This document shows, in pieces, positions 1 to 6,504 of a stretch of 6,531 nucleotides of DNA. The number at the start of each line of letters is the position of its first letter. Within the stretch, counting starts at the first letter, position 1. The stretch is taken from positions 1-6,531 of the forward strand of contig JAOZQB010000164.1 of the NCBI GenBank assembly GCA_029932445.1, given 5' to 3'. This stretch comes from Bacteroidales bacterium (lineage in GTDB: Bacteria > Bacteroidota > Bacteroidia > Bacteroidales > JAADGE01). The position numbers and the translations under genes are program-made. The notes beneath the pieces were generated by a model that saw nothing but the letters and a program-made list of their open reading frames with translations, was not told where the DNA came from and did no database searches.

Positions 1-130
1 AATTCCGACATTGTATGACAGAATTCTTAAAGGCAAATATCCGGCACATAAAATTAATGAAGGTGATTTAATTATGTTTGCTTCCGTCGGATCCGGAATG
101 AATATTAATTCTATTGTTTATAAATTATAA
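1..130 (+). CDS. 3' end of a 3-oxoacyl-ACP synthase III (FabH-like) gene, partial
   Basis: An open frame enters from the left edge (first full codon at base 2) and ends at TAA 128-130, giving the last 42 residues of a protein. The tail includes IPTLYDRILKGKYPAHK, then EGDLIMFASVGSGMN, and ends SIVYKL. The block 'GDLxxxxSxGxGxxxxxxxYK' is the usual C-terminal strand of ketoacyl-ACP synthase III, a thiolase-fold enzyme that condenses an acyl-CoA with malonyl-ACP at the start of fatty acid or related lipid synthesis. The catalytic Cys, His and Asn lie upstream of the window, so activity and exact subfamily (housekeeping FabH, a DarB-like aryl-polyene or resorcinol synthase, or another KAS III relative) cannot be decided. 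The gene converges on the histidine kinase with a 48-base gap that shows no clear hairpin terminator. Confidence 0.72.
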   Translation, partial: IPTLYDRILKGKYPAHKINEGDLIMFASVGSGMNINSIVYKL

Positions 131-178
131 GAAAAATTACAATAAGAAACATTAAACAAAACAAGTGATTAAATAAAC

Positions 179-2206
179 TTATTCTGCTTTGTCATTTTTA
201 TAGGGTATTGTGAAATAAAAAGTTGTTCCTTTATTTAATTCGGATTCTACCCAAATTTTTCCGCCCAATAAACGTATAATACTTTCGGAAATGGATAAAC
301 CCAAACCGGCACCGCGATATAATTTTTGTGCTTCATTTTCCAGCTTTATAAATCGTTGAAAAATAATTTCTTTTTGTTCTTCTGTCATTCCTATACCGGT
401 GTCTTTTACGCTGAATAATACAAATTGTTTATTTTCACTTAATTCACAAATAACTTCGACTATACCGTTTTCGGTAAATTTCAATGCATTATCAATTAAA
501 TTAATCAGAACTTGCTTAAGACGAATCTCATCGGTAATCAATTTTAAATTATCAGTATATTTTTTTACAAATCGAAGCTTTGTATTTCTGAAAAAATCAG
601 AATCTTCTTTTTCGGAATATGTCAGTTCTAATTCTTCAAATAATTTATTAATAGAACATTCTGATTTATTAATTTCTATTTGATCTGCTTCAATTTTTGA
701 AACATCAATAATGTCATTAATTAATTGCAGAAGTGAATTCCCGCTATTAACAATATAAGAAGTCAATCTTTTCCTTTTGTCTTTATCAACTTTGTCATTT
801 GCCAACAAATCAGAGAATCCTATTATGGCATTCATGGGCGTTCTGATTTCATGCGACATATTTGCCAAAAATGCAGATTTTAATTTATCAGCATTTTCAG
901 CTCTGATTTTTGCTTTTTGAAGCTCTTTATTTTGGATTCTGAGTTCTTCGGTTAAATTTCGATTTTTCTTATACGAAAATGAGAATCGTTCGGCAATATT
1001 CATCGATTGAAATATAATATAAGCAAGAAAACCGTAAACAGCAAGATATCTTGTTTTCAGTAAATCAAGCGTAAATAAAATATCATTAATATTCGTAAGA
1101 AATAACAACAGCATTCCTATATAAGCCCATTTAGCCCCTTGCCTTTTTTTAAGAATTGATTTCGGTAAAGAATAAAAAATAAAATAAAGAGAAACGATTA
1201 AAATAAATAAAACCTTAATAAAAACATACTCTCTGACAATATGAATCGGGAAAATGAGACTGAAAATTAACAACAAGCCGGAAATTACGGAAGAAATAAT
1301 CAACAATTTTTTATTTACTTCACTTTTAAACAACAGATAAAAAAACAGAAAAATAAAAGTGGGATACAGCGAAACTATTGAATGAAAATATCTTGTAATT
1401 GTATTAAAACTCGGGCTTAAAATATTCTTTAACAAAGTATCCGTACCTACTAAACCAAGAATAATAAAAAATAACGCAAGAATTGAAAATACCAAATAAG
1501 AATAATCTGTTTTAATAAATAAAAACATTATGAAATGATATAAACCGATAATAAAAATAATACTGAGAACGGAAATCATTAAAATAAATTCATTTATTTT
1601 ATGAGAATAAAACGAATTATAATCACCGACTCTCACTGAACTTATAATTCCCGCTTTTCTGTCAACATAATTAGAGACTTGTATAATAAGTTCATTTTTC
1701 TTTTTTAAATAAACCGGTTGTGATAACAAAAGTTTTAAGTCCGGTGTATATTCAGAGGATGTTTTTGAAACTTTTCCGATTTCTTGCAGCAACATCCCGT
1801 TTAACCAAATTTTACAAGACGTAAATATGCGTTTATTGTCAATAAGAACCGGTTTCAATGTATCATTTGTCATAATTGTCAAACGATAAGTTGCATATCC
1901 GTATTCAGGATAATTATGGTATTTTTTTTGATTTGTCCATGAATTCGGAACATGAATATAGTTCTTTTTTAAGATTTTGTTTTTATTTTTAAAATCAGAA
2001 GGTTCAAGTAATTCACCGAAATAAAACTCCCATTCACCGTTTAGTCGACAGATACGGCCGTCTTTCAATTCAGCATTTCGGACATCTATTATTCCTTTTT
2101 TTGCGGAAAGATTGGTTTCTCTTTCACAAGAAGACATAAAAAAACTCACAAATATTATAACAAATAAAAAATATAATCGGGGAGTTTTTTTATTGAAGAA
2201 ATTCAT
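179..2206 (-). CDS. 7TMR-DISM sensor histidine kinase (orphan)
   Basis: This 675-residue inner-membrane sensor kinase is predicted to autophosphorylate and pass phosphate to an unidentified response regulator. The N-terminus is a signal-like segment (about 10-26) ending MSSC, so Cys27 may be lipidated. Residues about 40-200 form an extracytoplasmic beta-rich domain of the 7TMR-DISM extracellular type (LNGEWEFYFGELLEP, VPNSW, YATYRL, KIWLNG), a fold thought to bind carbohydrates or other small ligands. Seven hydrophobic helices follow (about 204-231, 235-254, 273-293, 301-321, 327-347, 357-377, 386-405), then a likely coiled coil (411-445). The HisKA H-box is SHEIRTPMNAIIGF with phosphoacceptor His452. 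The ATPase domain has an N-box with Asn569 and Asn573, G1 DTGIGM (602-607), an F-box (IFQRF) and G2 GAGLGLS (632-638). All catalytic motifs are intact. There is no receiver domain or adjacent regulator gene, so the partner is unknown. A promoter candidate lies just upstream. Confidence 0.93.
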   Translation of the reverse strand: MNFFNKKTPRLYFLFVIIFVSFFMSSCERETNLSAKKGIIDVRNAELKDGRICRLNGEWEFYFGELLEPSDFKNKNKILKKNYIHVPNSWTNQKKYHNYPEYGYATYRLTIMTNDTLKPVLIDNKRIFTSCKIWLNGMLLQEIGKVSKTSSEYTPDLKLLLSQPVYLKKKNELIIQVSNYVDRKAGIISSVRVGDYNSFYSHKINEFILMISVLSIIFIIGLYHFIMFLFIKTDYSYLVFSILALFFIILGLVGTDTLLKNILSPSFNTITRYFHSIVSLYPTFIFLFFYLLFKSEVNKKLLIISSVISGLLLIFSLIFPIHIVREYVFIKVLFILIVSLYFIFYSLPKSILKKRQGAKWAYIGMLLLFLTNINDILFTLDLLKTRYLAVYGFLAYIIFQSMNIAERFSFSYKKNRNLTEELRIQNKELQKAKIRAENADKLKSAFLANMSHEIRTPMNAIIGFSDLLANDKVDKDKRKRLTSYIVNSGNSLLQLINDIIDVSKIEADQIEINKSECSINKLFEELELTYSEKEDSDFFRNTKLRFVKKYTDNLKLITDEIRLKQVLINLIDNALKFTENGIVEVICELSENKQFVLFSVKDTGIGMTEEQKEIIFQRFIKLENEAQKLYRGAGLGLSISESIIRLLGGKIWVESELNKGTTFYFTIPYKNDKAE

Positions 2207-2237
2207 AATTCTGAAAAAATATTCTTTGAAATATTCT

Positions 2238-2268
2238 CAAATATATAAATTAAAATTAAATATTTCAA
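2238..2268 (-). promoter_or_regulatory. Bacteroidota-type promoter for the histidine kinase gene
   Basis: On the minus strand the sequence at 2245-2238 reads TATATTTG, an exact match to the Bacteroidota -7 consensus TAnnTTTG. A TTG at 2268-2266 lies 20 bases upstream, a suitable place for the -33 element. Transcription would start near 2232, giving a leader of about 25 bases before the ATG at 2206. The match is by eye. In such AT-rich DNA a chance hit is possible, but the position directly upstream of a gene and downstream of a terminator supports it. Confidence 0.55.
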
Positions 2269-2287
2269 GATTTTTGAGGATTTGATA

Positions 2288-2319
2288 AATAAAAAAAAGC
2301 TGCCTTTTCAGACAGCTTT
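2288..2319 (-). terminator. Rho-independent terminator downstream of the 2426-3358 gene
   Basis: Read on the minus strand, 2319-2296 folds into a 10-bp stem (5' arm AAAGCTGTCT, 3' arm AGGCAGCTTT, one G-U pair) capped by a GAAA tetraloop and followed at once by five T residues (2295-2291). This is a textbook intrinsic terminator. It lies about 105 bases after the stop of the upstream unknown gene and before the kinase promoter, so it separates the two transcription units. The A-run on its other side means it might also act weakly on the plus strand. Confidence 0.85.
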
Positions 2320-2425
2320 CGGTTTTGTGCAGTTTCGAGTTTTAAGGTTTAGGTTAATGAATAAAACTCATTTAATACTAAGATGTTTTTATTTAAATTA
2401 TTCCATAAAAAACACAATATCTTTT

Positions 2426-3358
2426 TTAAATTTTTTCATCTTTTTTTGCAAATCGCTCATAATTAACAAGCCAGGCAGCTGCATTTTTCACATATCTTCC
2501 GGTTCCGGCATTATCCCACGAAACATATAATCGTGTAAAACCGCCGTCAAGAATTAATCTTTTACCGTCTTGTTCATAAGTTGCACAAACTAAATTCTTC
2601 TCATGTCCGTATATCAAAGGTTCTAAAACTTGTTGGTTATCTTGTAATGTGGCAATCGTAATGCCTTCATAAACATATTCCAAACCGGTTGTTATTAAAT
2701 GTCCGGTTGTTAATCCTACTTTTTTATTCTTTTCATTTAACCCGACAACAACATTCCCGGGTAAGTTACCGTACATTTTTACTCCGATTAAATAATCTGA
2801 TACATAATTGGCATCGGCATAATAAGGTTCATTATCACCCCAAATATAAACGCCTTTTCCGCTGTCAAAGAATTTTTTAATAACCTTTAAATGACCTTCA
2901 TTTAATTTCTGAGTATAGCTTGAAATTATCCATAATTCACAAGCTTTGCTGAGAGCTTTTTCAAGTTCTTCCGGAGAAGGCGGATTATCAATATATCTGT
3001 AAACAGAAAATCCTTTTTCTTTTAATGCAGTTTTAGGCAGAGAAAAATCAAATCCTTCACCCGTATAAAGATGCAAAACAACAATTGTTTCACCTTGAAA
3101 AGCTCCGTCAACAGCTAAATCATATTGATTTCCTTGTGCATTTCCGTGACGGTCCGATTCAACTTTAACTTTTCTTACATGTCCTGTTCGAGAATCAAGT
3201 GATTCTTCATAAATTGCATTTTGAGCAGCACATTTATTATAAACTTGTGCAGACATTTTACCGATAAAAAGTAAAAAAATCATTATAAATGCAAGAACAA
3301 AAGTAATGTAAAGCGTAAAATTTTTCCTTGAATGTAAGTTTTGAGCATTTTTTTCCAT
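2426..3358 (-). CDS. Membrane-anchored or exported protein, probable glutamine-amidotransferase-like fold, function unknown
   Basis: This 310-residue protein does not match a named family that I can recognise. A basic N-terminus (RK at 11-12) precedes a hydrophobic stretch at about 14-33 followed by MSAQ. It is either a signal peptide cleaved after SA (35-37) or a membrane anchor, with the rest outside the cytoplasm. The core (about 88-305) alternates strands and helices in the manner of class I glutamine amidotransferase or ThuA-like folds: ETIVVLHLYTGEGF (90-103), ACELWIISSYTQ (139-150), a helix then GKGVYIWGDNEPYYADANYV (168-187), GHLITTG (219-225), and LILDGGFTRLYVSWDNAGTG (268-287) before a final helix NAAAWLVNY. 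I see no obvious Cys-His-Glu triad, so it may bind a ligand rather than catalyse. The lysine-rich C-terminus is ordinary. It appears to be monocistronic, with a spacer and repeat upstream and a terminator downstream. The fold assignment is an inference from pattern. Confidence 0.8.
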   Translation of the reverse strand: MEKNAQNLHSRKNFTLYITFVLAFIMIFLLFIGKMSAQVYNKCAAQNAIYEESLDSRTGHVRKVKVESDRHGNAQGNQYDLAVDGAFQGETIVVLHLYTGEGFDFSLPKTALKEKGFSVYRYIDNPPSPEELEKALSKACELWIISSYTQKLNEGHLKVIKKFFDSGKGVYIWGDNEPYYADANYVSDYLIGVKMYGNLPGNVVVGLNEKNKKVGLTTGHLITTGLEYVYEGITIATLQDNQQVLEPLIYGHEKNLVCATYEQDGKRLILDGGFTRLYVSWDNAGTGRYVKNAAAWLVNYERFAKKDEKI

Positions 3359-3649
3359 CGTAATAAAATTAAGTTTTCAAATTGTTTGGTTTGTAAATAA
3401 CAGATGAAAAAAAGACGGAATTCCACAAAAGATTATCTGAAACAAAAAGGGAAGGAATATCTGATTGACTAAATATCAAAAAATAACTAAACCACGAGAA
3501 TAGGTATATACACTATGGTTGAATTTATCTCAAAAGCCTGTTTTGTCATGCTGAATTTGTTTCAGCATCTACATAAACAATTAAAAACCACCAAAATAAG
3601 ATTCTGAAATAAATTCAGAATGACGCTTTCAAATACTTTTGAGACAGCC
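3359..3649. other. Intergenic spacer containing a palindromic repeat element
   Basis: These 291 bases hold no convincing gene. The left part (3359-3527) should contain the promoter of the unknown gene at 2426-3358, but I find no good TAnnTTTG box. The closest minus-strand candidates are off-consensus. The right part is occupied by the hairpin element listed separately. There is no sign of umuC or a remnant of it here, although umuC would be the expected gene downstream of umuD. Confidence 0.6.
3528..3644. repeat. Small palindromic element (REP/MITE-like) with twin hairpins and terminal inverted repeats
   Basis: The 117-base unit is bounded by perfect 9-base inverted repeats, TCTCAAAAG (3528-3536) and CTTTTGAGA (3636-3644). 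Inside are two 26-base segments in opposite orientation, 3545-3570 and 3599-3624, which agree at 23 of 26 positions. Each is itself a hairpin with an 8-bp stem and 5-base loop: ATGCTGAA/TTCAGCAT at 3548-3568 and ATTCTGAA/TTCAGAAT at 3601-3621. Two of the three differences are the two sides of one stem pair (G3550-C3566 against T3603-A3619), so pairing is kept. A 28-base AT-rich spacer separates the halves. No transposase gene and no clear target-site duplication are visible. The design fits a non-autonomous mobile or REP-type element, though that remains an inference. The hairpins lack an immediate U-tract and would be weak terminators at best. Confidence 0.75.
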
Positions 3650-4099
3650 TCACGGTTTATGAATCACATAAGCCACAATTCCCCATACTTCAAAGTCATT
3701 AAATTCGGAAACTTCAATGGGTTTGTATTTCTCATTTTCGGGAATAAGCAATATTTTTTCTTTTTGCTTTTTAAGACGTTTTACGGTAAATTCACCGTCA
3801 ATAATACATACGGCGATGCAATTATCATAAATCTCCAAAGCACGGTCAACAACAAGCAAATCCCCGTCATTAATGCCGGCATTAATCATAGAATCACCTT
3901 TAACGCGTGCATAAAAAGTTGCTGAAGGATGCTTTATAAGATGTTTATTTAAATCGAGAGAAAGTTCCGTATAATCATCTGCAGGCGACGGAAAACCGGC
4001 AGATACGGAAGAAGCAAAAAAAGGTATTTCCGATTCTTCATCAACATCTGAAGAAAAAAATTGAAATTTTTCTGTTTCTTTTATGGGTTTTAACTTCAT
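3650..4099 (-). CDS. umuD: UmuD-like SOS mutagenesis protein / S24-family self-cleaving protease
   Basis: This 149-residue protein matches the UmuD/LexA peptidase S24 family (E. coli UmuD has 139). UmuD cleaves itself when RecA filaments form, and UmuD' then joins UmuC to make the translesion polymerase Pol V. The self-cleavage site is Ala34-Gly35 (SSVSAGFPSPADDY). The nucleophile is Ser70 in VKGDSM and the general base is Lys107 in FTVKRLK. The 37-residue spacing equals that between Ser60 and Lys97 in E. coli. The C-terminus (EVWGIVAYVIHKP) ends where UmuD proteins normally end, so the protein looks complete and active. The start lies 9 bases after the rimO stop, so it is probably co-transcribed with rimO. 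No SOS box is visible. No umuC follows: the next sequence is a palindromic repeat whose right edge abuts the TGA stop, then an unrelated gene. The protein may serve a polymerase encoded elsewhere. Confidence 0.93.
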   Translation of the reverse strand: MKLKPIKETEKFQFFSSDVDEESEIPFFASSVSAGFPSPADDYTELSLDLNKHLIKHPSATFYARVKGDSMINAGINDGDLLVVDRALEIYDNCIAVCIIDGEFTVKRLKKQKEKILLIPENEKYKPIEVSEFNDFEVWGIVAYVIHKP

Positions 4100-4108
4100 A
4101 ATTCAAAA

Positions 4109-5398
4109 TTAAACCAATTCTCCGTAAAGGTCAAATTCTTCAGCAGAAATAATATTTGTTTTATAAATATTCCCCGGAATAAGTTTATTGTCCTTAACAA
4201 TTAAAACTTCATTATCAACTTCCGGTGAATCAAATTCGGTTCTGCCGATATAATAATCTTCGGTTTCTTTATCAATAATTACATTAAATTCTTTACCGAT
4301 TTTTTGTTGATTTATTTCATAAGAAATTTGTTGTTGAATTTCCATAATTTCATCAGCCCGGGCTTGTTTAACATCTTCGGGAACATCATCTTCGTAATTA
4401 TCGCCGCCGTATGTATTTTCTTCTTCCGAATAAGTAAAAACCCCCAAACGGTCAAAACGCATTTCTTTTACAAATTCTTTCAATTCTTCGAAATCTTTTT
4501 CGGTTTCTCCCGGAAATCCGACAAGTAAAGTGGTTCGTATTGCAATACCCGGAACTTCTTTTCGCATTTTATTTATCAAACTGACCGTCAATTTTTTATC
4601 ATGTCGCCGTTTCATTCTTGCCAGCACACTGTCACTGATATGTTGAAACGGAATGTCGAGATATTTCGCAACATTATTTTTCTCTTTCATTACACGCAAA
4701 ATATCTTCCGGAAAATTTGCCGGATAAGCATAATGCAATCGAATAATTTTAATTCCTTCAATATCAGACAGTTTTTCAACAAGTTCGGGAAGTTTTTGTT
4801 CTTTGTATATATCAATCCCGTAATAGGATAAATCCTGTGCAATTAGTATTAATTCTTTAACCCCTTTTTTTGCCAGATTTTCAGCTTGACTGAGCAAAAT
4901 ATCCATAGCCACCGAAACATGTTTTCCTCTGATAAGCGGAATAGCACAAAAAGCACAAGTTCTGTCGCACCCTTCGGAAATTTTCAAATAAGCAAAATGA
5001 CTCGGAGTCGAAATCACACGTTCGCCGAGAAGTTCTTTTTTATAATCAATTTTCAGTTGCTCAACAATTTCTTTCATATCATTTACACCGAAAAACTTGT
5101 CAACATCTTCTATTTCCTTCACAAGTTCATCCTTATATCTTTCAGACAAACAACCCATTACATACAAATTATCTATTTTGCCCGTTTTTTTAGCTTCTGC
5201 AAATTCTAAGATTGTATTAATCGATTCCTCTTTTGCATCGGCAATAAAACCGCAAGTATTAATTACTACAGTGTCGGCATCAAAATTAAATTCGTCAAAT
5301 GTAAATTCGACATTTTGGTTATTTATTTGGGTTGCCAGATTTTCGCTGTCAACAAGATTTTTGGAACATCCGAGTGTTATTATATTTATTTTTGCCAT
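4109..5398 (-). CDS. rimO: Ribosomal protein S12 methylthiotransferase RimO
   Basis: RimO is a cytoplasmic radical-SAM enzyme that adds a methylthio group to a conserved aspartate of ribosomal protein S12, using two 4Fe-4S clusters. The 429-residue product has the full architecture. The N-terminal UPF0004 domain begins MAKINIITLGCSKNLVDSE, with cluster ligands Cys11, Cys49 (VVINTCGFI) and Cys83 (VMGCLSERY). The radical-SAM core has CxxxCxxC at Cys144, Cys148 and Cys151 (EGCDRTCAFCAIPLIRGKH), followed by PFQHISDSVLARMKR and LLVGFPGETEKDF. A C-terminal TRAM domain spans about 367-428. CSKNLVDSE, NTCGFI and RTCAFCAIP mark it as RimO rather than MiaB or MtaB. The start ATG is the family's usual one. 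The 160-base gap upstream (5399-5558) shows no strong promoter box or fic terminator. A second copy of the VVINTCGFI coding stretch occurs at the right window edge. umuD follows after 9 bases. Confidence 0.97.
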   Translation of the reverse strand: MAKINIITLGCSKNLVDSENLATQINNQNVEFTFDEFNFDADTVVINTCGFIADAKEESINTILEFAEAKKTGKIDNLYVMGCLSERYKDELVKEIEDVDKFFGVNDMKEIVEQLKIDYKKELLGERVISTPSHFAYLKISEGCDRTCAFCAIPLIRGKHVSVAMDILLSQAENLAKKGVKELILIAQDLSYYGIDIYKEQKLPELVEKLSDIEGIKIIRLHYAYPANFPEDILRVMKEKNNVAKYLDIPFQHISDSVLARMKRRHDKKLTVSLINKMRKEVPGIAIRTTLLVGFPGETEKDFEELKEFVKEMRFDRLGVFTYSEEENTYGGDNYEDDVPEDVKQARADEIMEIQQQISYEINQQKIGKEFNVIIDKETEDYYIGRTEFDSPEVDNEVLIVKDNKLIPGNIYKTNIISAEEFDLYGELV

Positions 5399-6504
5399 TT
5401 TTTTTGTTTACGACGAAGGTTATAGAACGATTTATGTTTAATTTAAGTATGGTGCCTTTAGCATTTCAACGCTTCAATTTTCAATATTGTACTTTTTTTA
5501 TTTATTGTTATCATATTAATTATTAGAACTATCTGTCAAATGCTCTATATTTTTTGTCTTAGTTATTTTCTTCATAGTAATACGAATAATCAATTCCTTT
5601 CATAAACATTTCGCGGTCGTTAATTTTGTCTGTTAAAGCGTTTTTTAACAGTTTTTTCAGAACGTTTCTGTTTATCGGGCTTTGCATCATTGCATTCATA
5701 TAATCTCTTTTACCTATCTTACTCCAATCGACGCATTTTTTCAGACGTTTTTTCAATATCAAGTCCAACCATATTCGGGTGCTTCTGCCGTTACCTTCCA
5801 TAAACGGGTGTACAATGTTCATTTCGATATATTTATTCACAATTTTGTCAAATGTCGTTTCAGACATTTCTTCTATTTGCTTTAATGTTTCTTCCAAAAA
5901 ACGTGATACAGCAAATTGAAAACCGCCTTTTGAAATGTTTTTTTGCCTGATTTGCCCCGCAAAATCATACAAACCGCCAAACAAATAAGCATGAATTTGT
6001 TTCAAACCGTTGGTTGTGCCAACTTCAATGCTGTTGATAAAAGAACTTTCAAACAATGCATACGCTTTTGTTTTGCTTTTTCCGTCTATACTTTCATCAC
6101 TGTATGTAAACCATTCAATAAATCGGTTTGCCTTTTTGCCGGGAAACTCCTTACCCAATGCAATAATACCACTGTAATCCAAGGCATCGGCTAAATGCAT
6201 TTTGCCGTCCGGTGCAAGGAATTTCAACCGGGTAGCAGCACTAACCACTTGACTTTTTTCTTTCTTCAACTTGGCTTTAAGGTATTTCCAATAATTGCGT
6301 GTTTTTGTATAGTCGTTTTGGTCGGTAAGCACGGTAACAATATCCAACACTGAAAACCACCACTTGGCATTTTCTTCATCCCAGACAGCACGCACTTCGC
6401 GGTCATTGAAAAAACGTATGGATATTTTTGCCTTACTCATATTTTTATTTTCAATTTACCATGTAATGTCAATATTTTTTCAATTGTCACTTTGCGAATT
6501 TACA
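5243..6504. mobile_element. Candidate inserted segment: fic plus a replacement rimO 5' end
   Basis: The 27-base stretch encoding RimO VVINTCGFI at 5243-5269 recurs in the same orientation at 6505-6531 with 24 of 27 matches. The first 15 bases (5243-5257 and 6505-6519) are identical. Beyond these 15 bases, on the fic side of the right copy, the similarity stops abruptly. The roughly 1.26 kb unit between equivalent points contains fic, a 160-base spacer and the first 50 or so codons of the working rimO. This is what remains when a segment inserts into a gene and supplies a new 5' end for it. There is no integrase or transposase inside, and the boundary is inferred from one short match at the window edge. 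Confidence 0.4.
5559..6440 (-). CDS. Bro-N/Fic fusion protein, probable AMP-transferase (class III Fic)
   Basis: This is a two-domain protein of 293 residues. Residues about 5-105 resemble the Bro-N domain of phage antirepressors and DinD-like proteins (IRFFNDREVRAVWDEE, KWWFSVLDIVTVLT, then a YWKYLKAKLKKE helix). Residues about 120-293 form a Fic domain, which transfers AMP from ATP to target proteins. The active-site loop HPFMEGNGRSTR (211-222) has catalytic His211, acidic Glu215 and the anion-binding GNGR. The target-binding flap is near ISKGGFQFA (169-177). The C-terminus has SYYYE (286-290), which fits the self-inhibitory (S/T)xxxE(G/N) motif of class III Fic proteins such as Neisseria NmFic, with Glu290 as inhibitory residue. 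The final motif position is Glu rather than Gly or Asn. Gyrase is a known target of related Fic toxins, but the target here is unknown. The coding DNA looks visibly richer in GC than its neighbours. A weak TAAATTG box lies just upstream. Confidence 0.9.
   Translation of the reverse strand: MSKAKISIRFFNDREVRAVWDEENAKWWFSVLDIVTVLTDQNDYTKTRNYWKYLKAKLKKEKSQVVSAATRLKFLAPDGKMHLADALDYSGIIALGKEFPGKKANRFIEWFTYSDESIDGKSKTKAYALFESSFINSIEVGTTNGLKQIHAYLFGGLYDFAGQIRQKNISKGGFQFAVSRFLEETLKQIEEMSETTFDKIVNKYIEMNIVHPFMEGNGRSTRIWLDLILKKRLKKCVDWSKIGKRDYMNAMMQSPINRNVLKKLLKNALTDKINDREMFMKGIDYSYYYEENN

Noticed and set aside
131..178. Bidirectional terminator between the convergent FabH-like gene and the kinase
   Set aside because: The 48 bases contain no inverted repeat long enough to form a credible stem.
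2282..2530. Plus-strand open frame of 82 codons across the terminator
   Set aside because: It runs through the intrinsic terminator hairpin and the 3' end of the minus-strand gene. Its composition is low-complexity and no family is recognisable.
3601..3621. Hairpin 2 of the repeat as a rho-independent terminator for rimO-umuD
   Set aside because: The 8-bp stem is AT-rich, and on the minus strand it is followed by CTTATTTTGG rather than a continuous T-run, so I do not call it a terminator.
3620..3925. Plus-strand open frame of 101 codons starting in the repeat element
   Set aside because: It is antisense to umuD, whose catalytic residues are intact, and begins inside the right hairpin of the repeat.
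4100..4250. An SOS (LexA) box upstream of umuD
   Set aside because: The region is the 3' end of rimO. I see no convincing spaced palindrome, and Bacteroidota LexA sites are not uniform enough to call by eye.
4304..5526. Several plus-strand open frames antisense to rimO and in its upstream gap
   Set aside because: They lie opposite a strongly conserved gene, are rich in Phe, Ile and Ser as expected from the antisense of AT-rich coding DNA, and match no recognisable family.
5399..5558. Promoter or terminator between fic and rimO
   Set aside because: No exact TAnnTTTG box with a TTG at the right distance and no stable stem followed by a T-run were found. The stretch is AT-rich with only short chance repeats.
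6440..6486. TTGACA-like sequence (TTGACATTACATGG) upstream of fic as a sigma-70 promoter
   Set aside because: The only nearby -10 candidate, TAAATTG, is just 8 bases downstream of TTGACA and lacks one T of the Bacteroidota consensus. It is mentioned only as a weak possibility in the fic entry.
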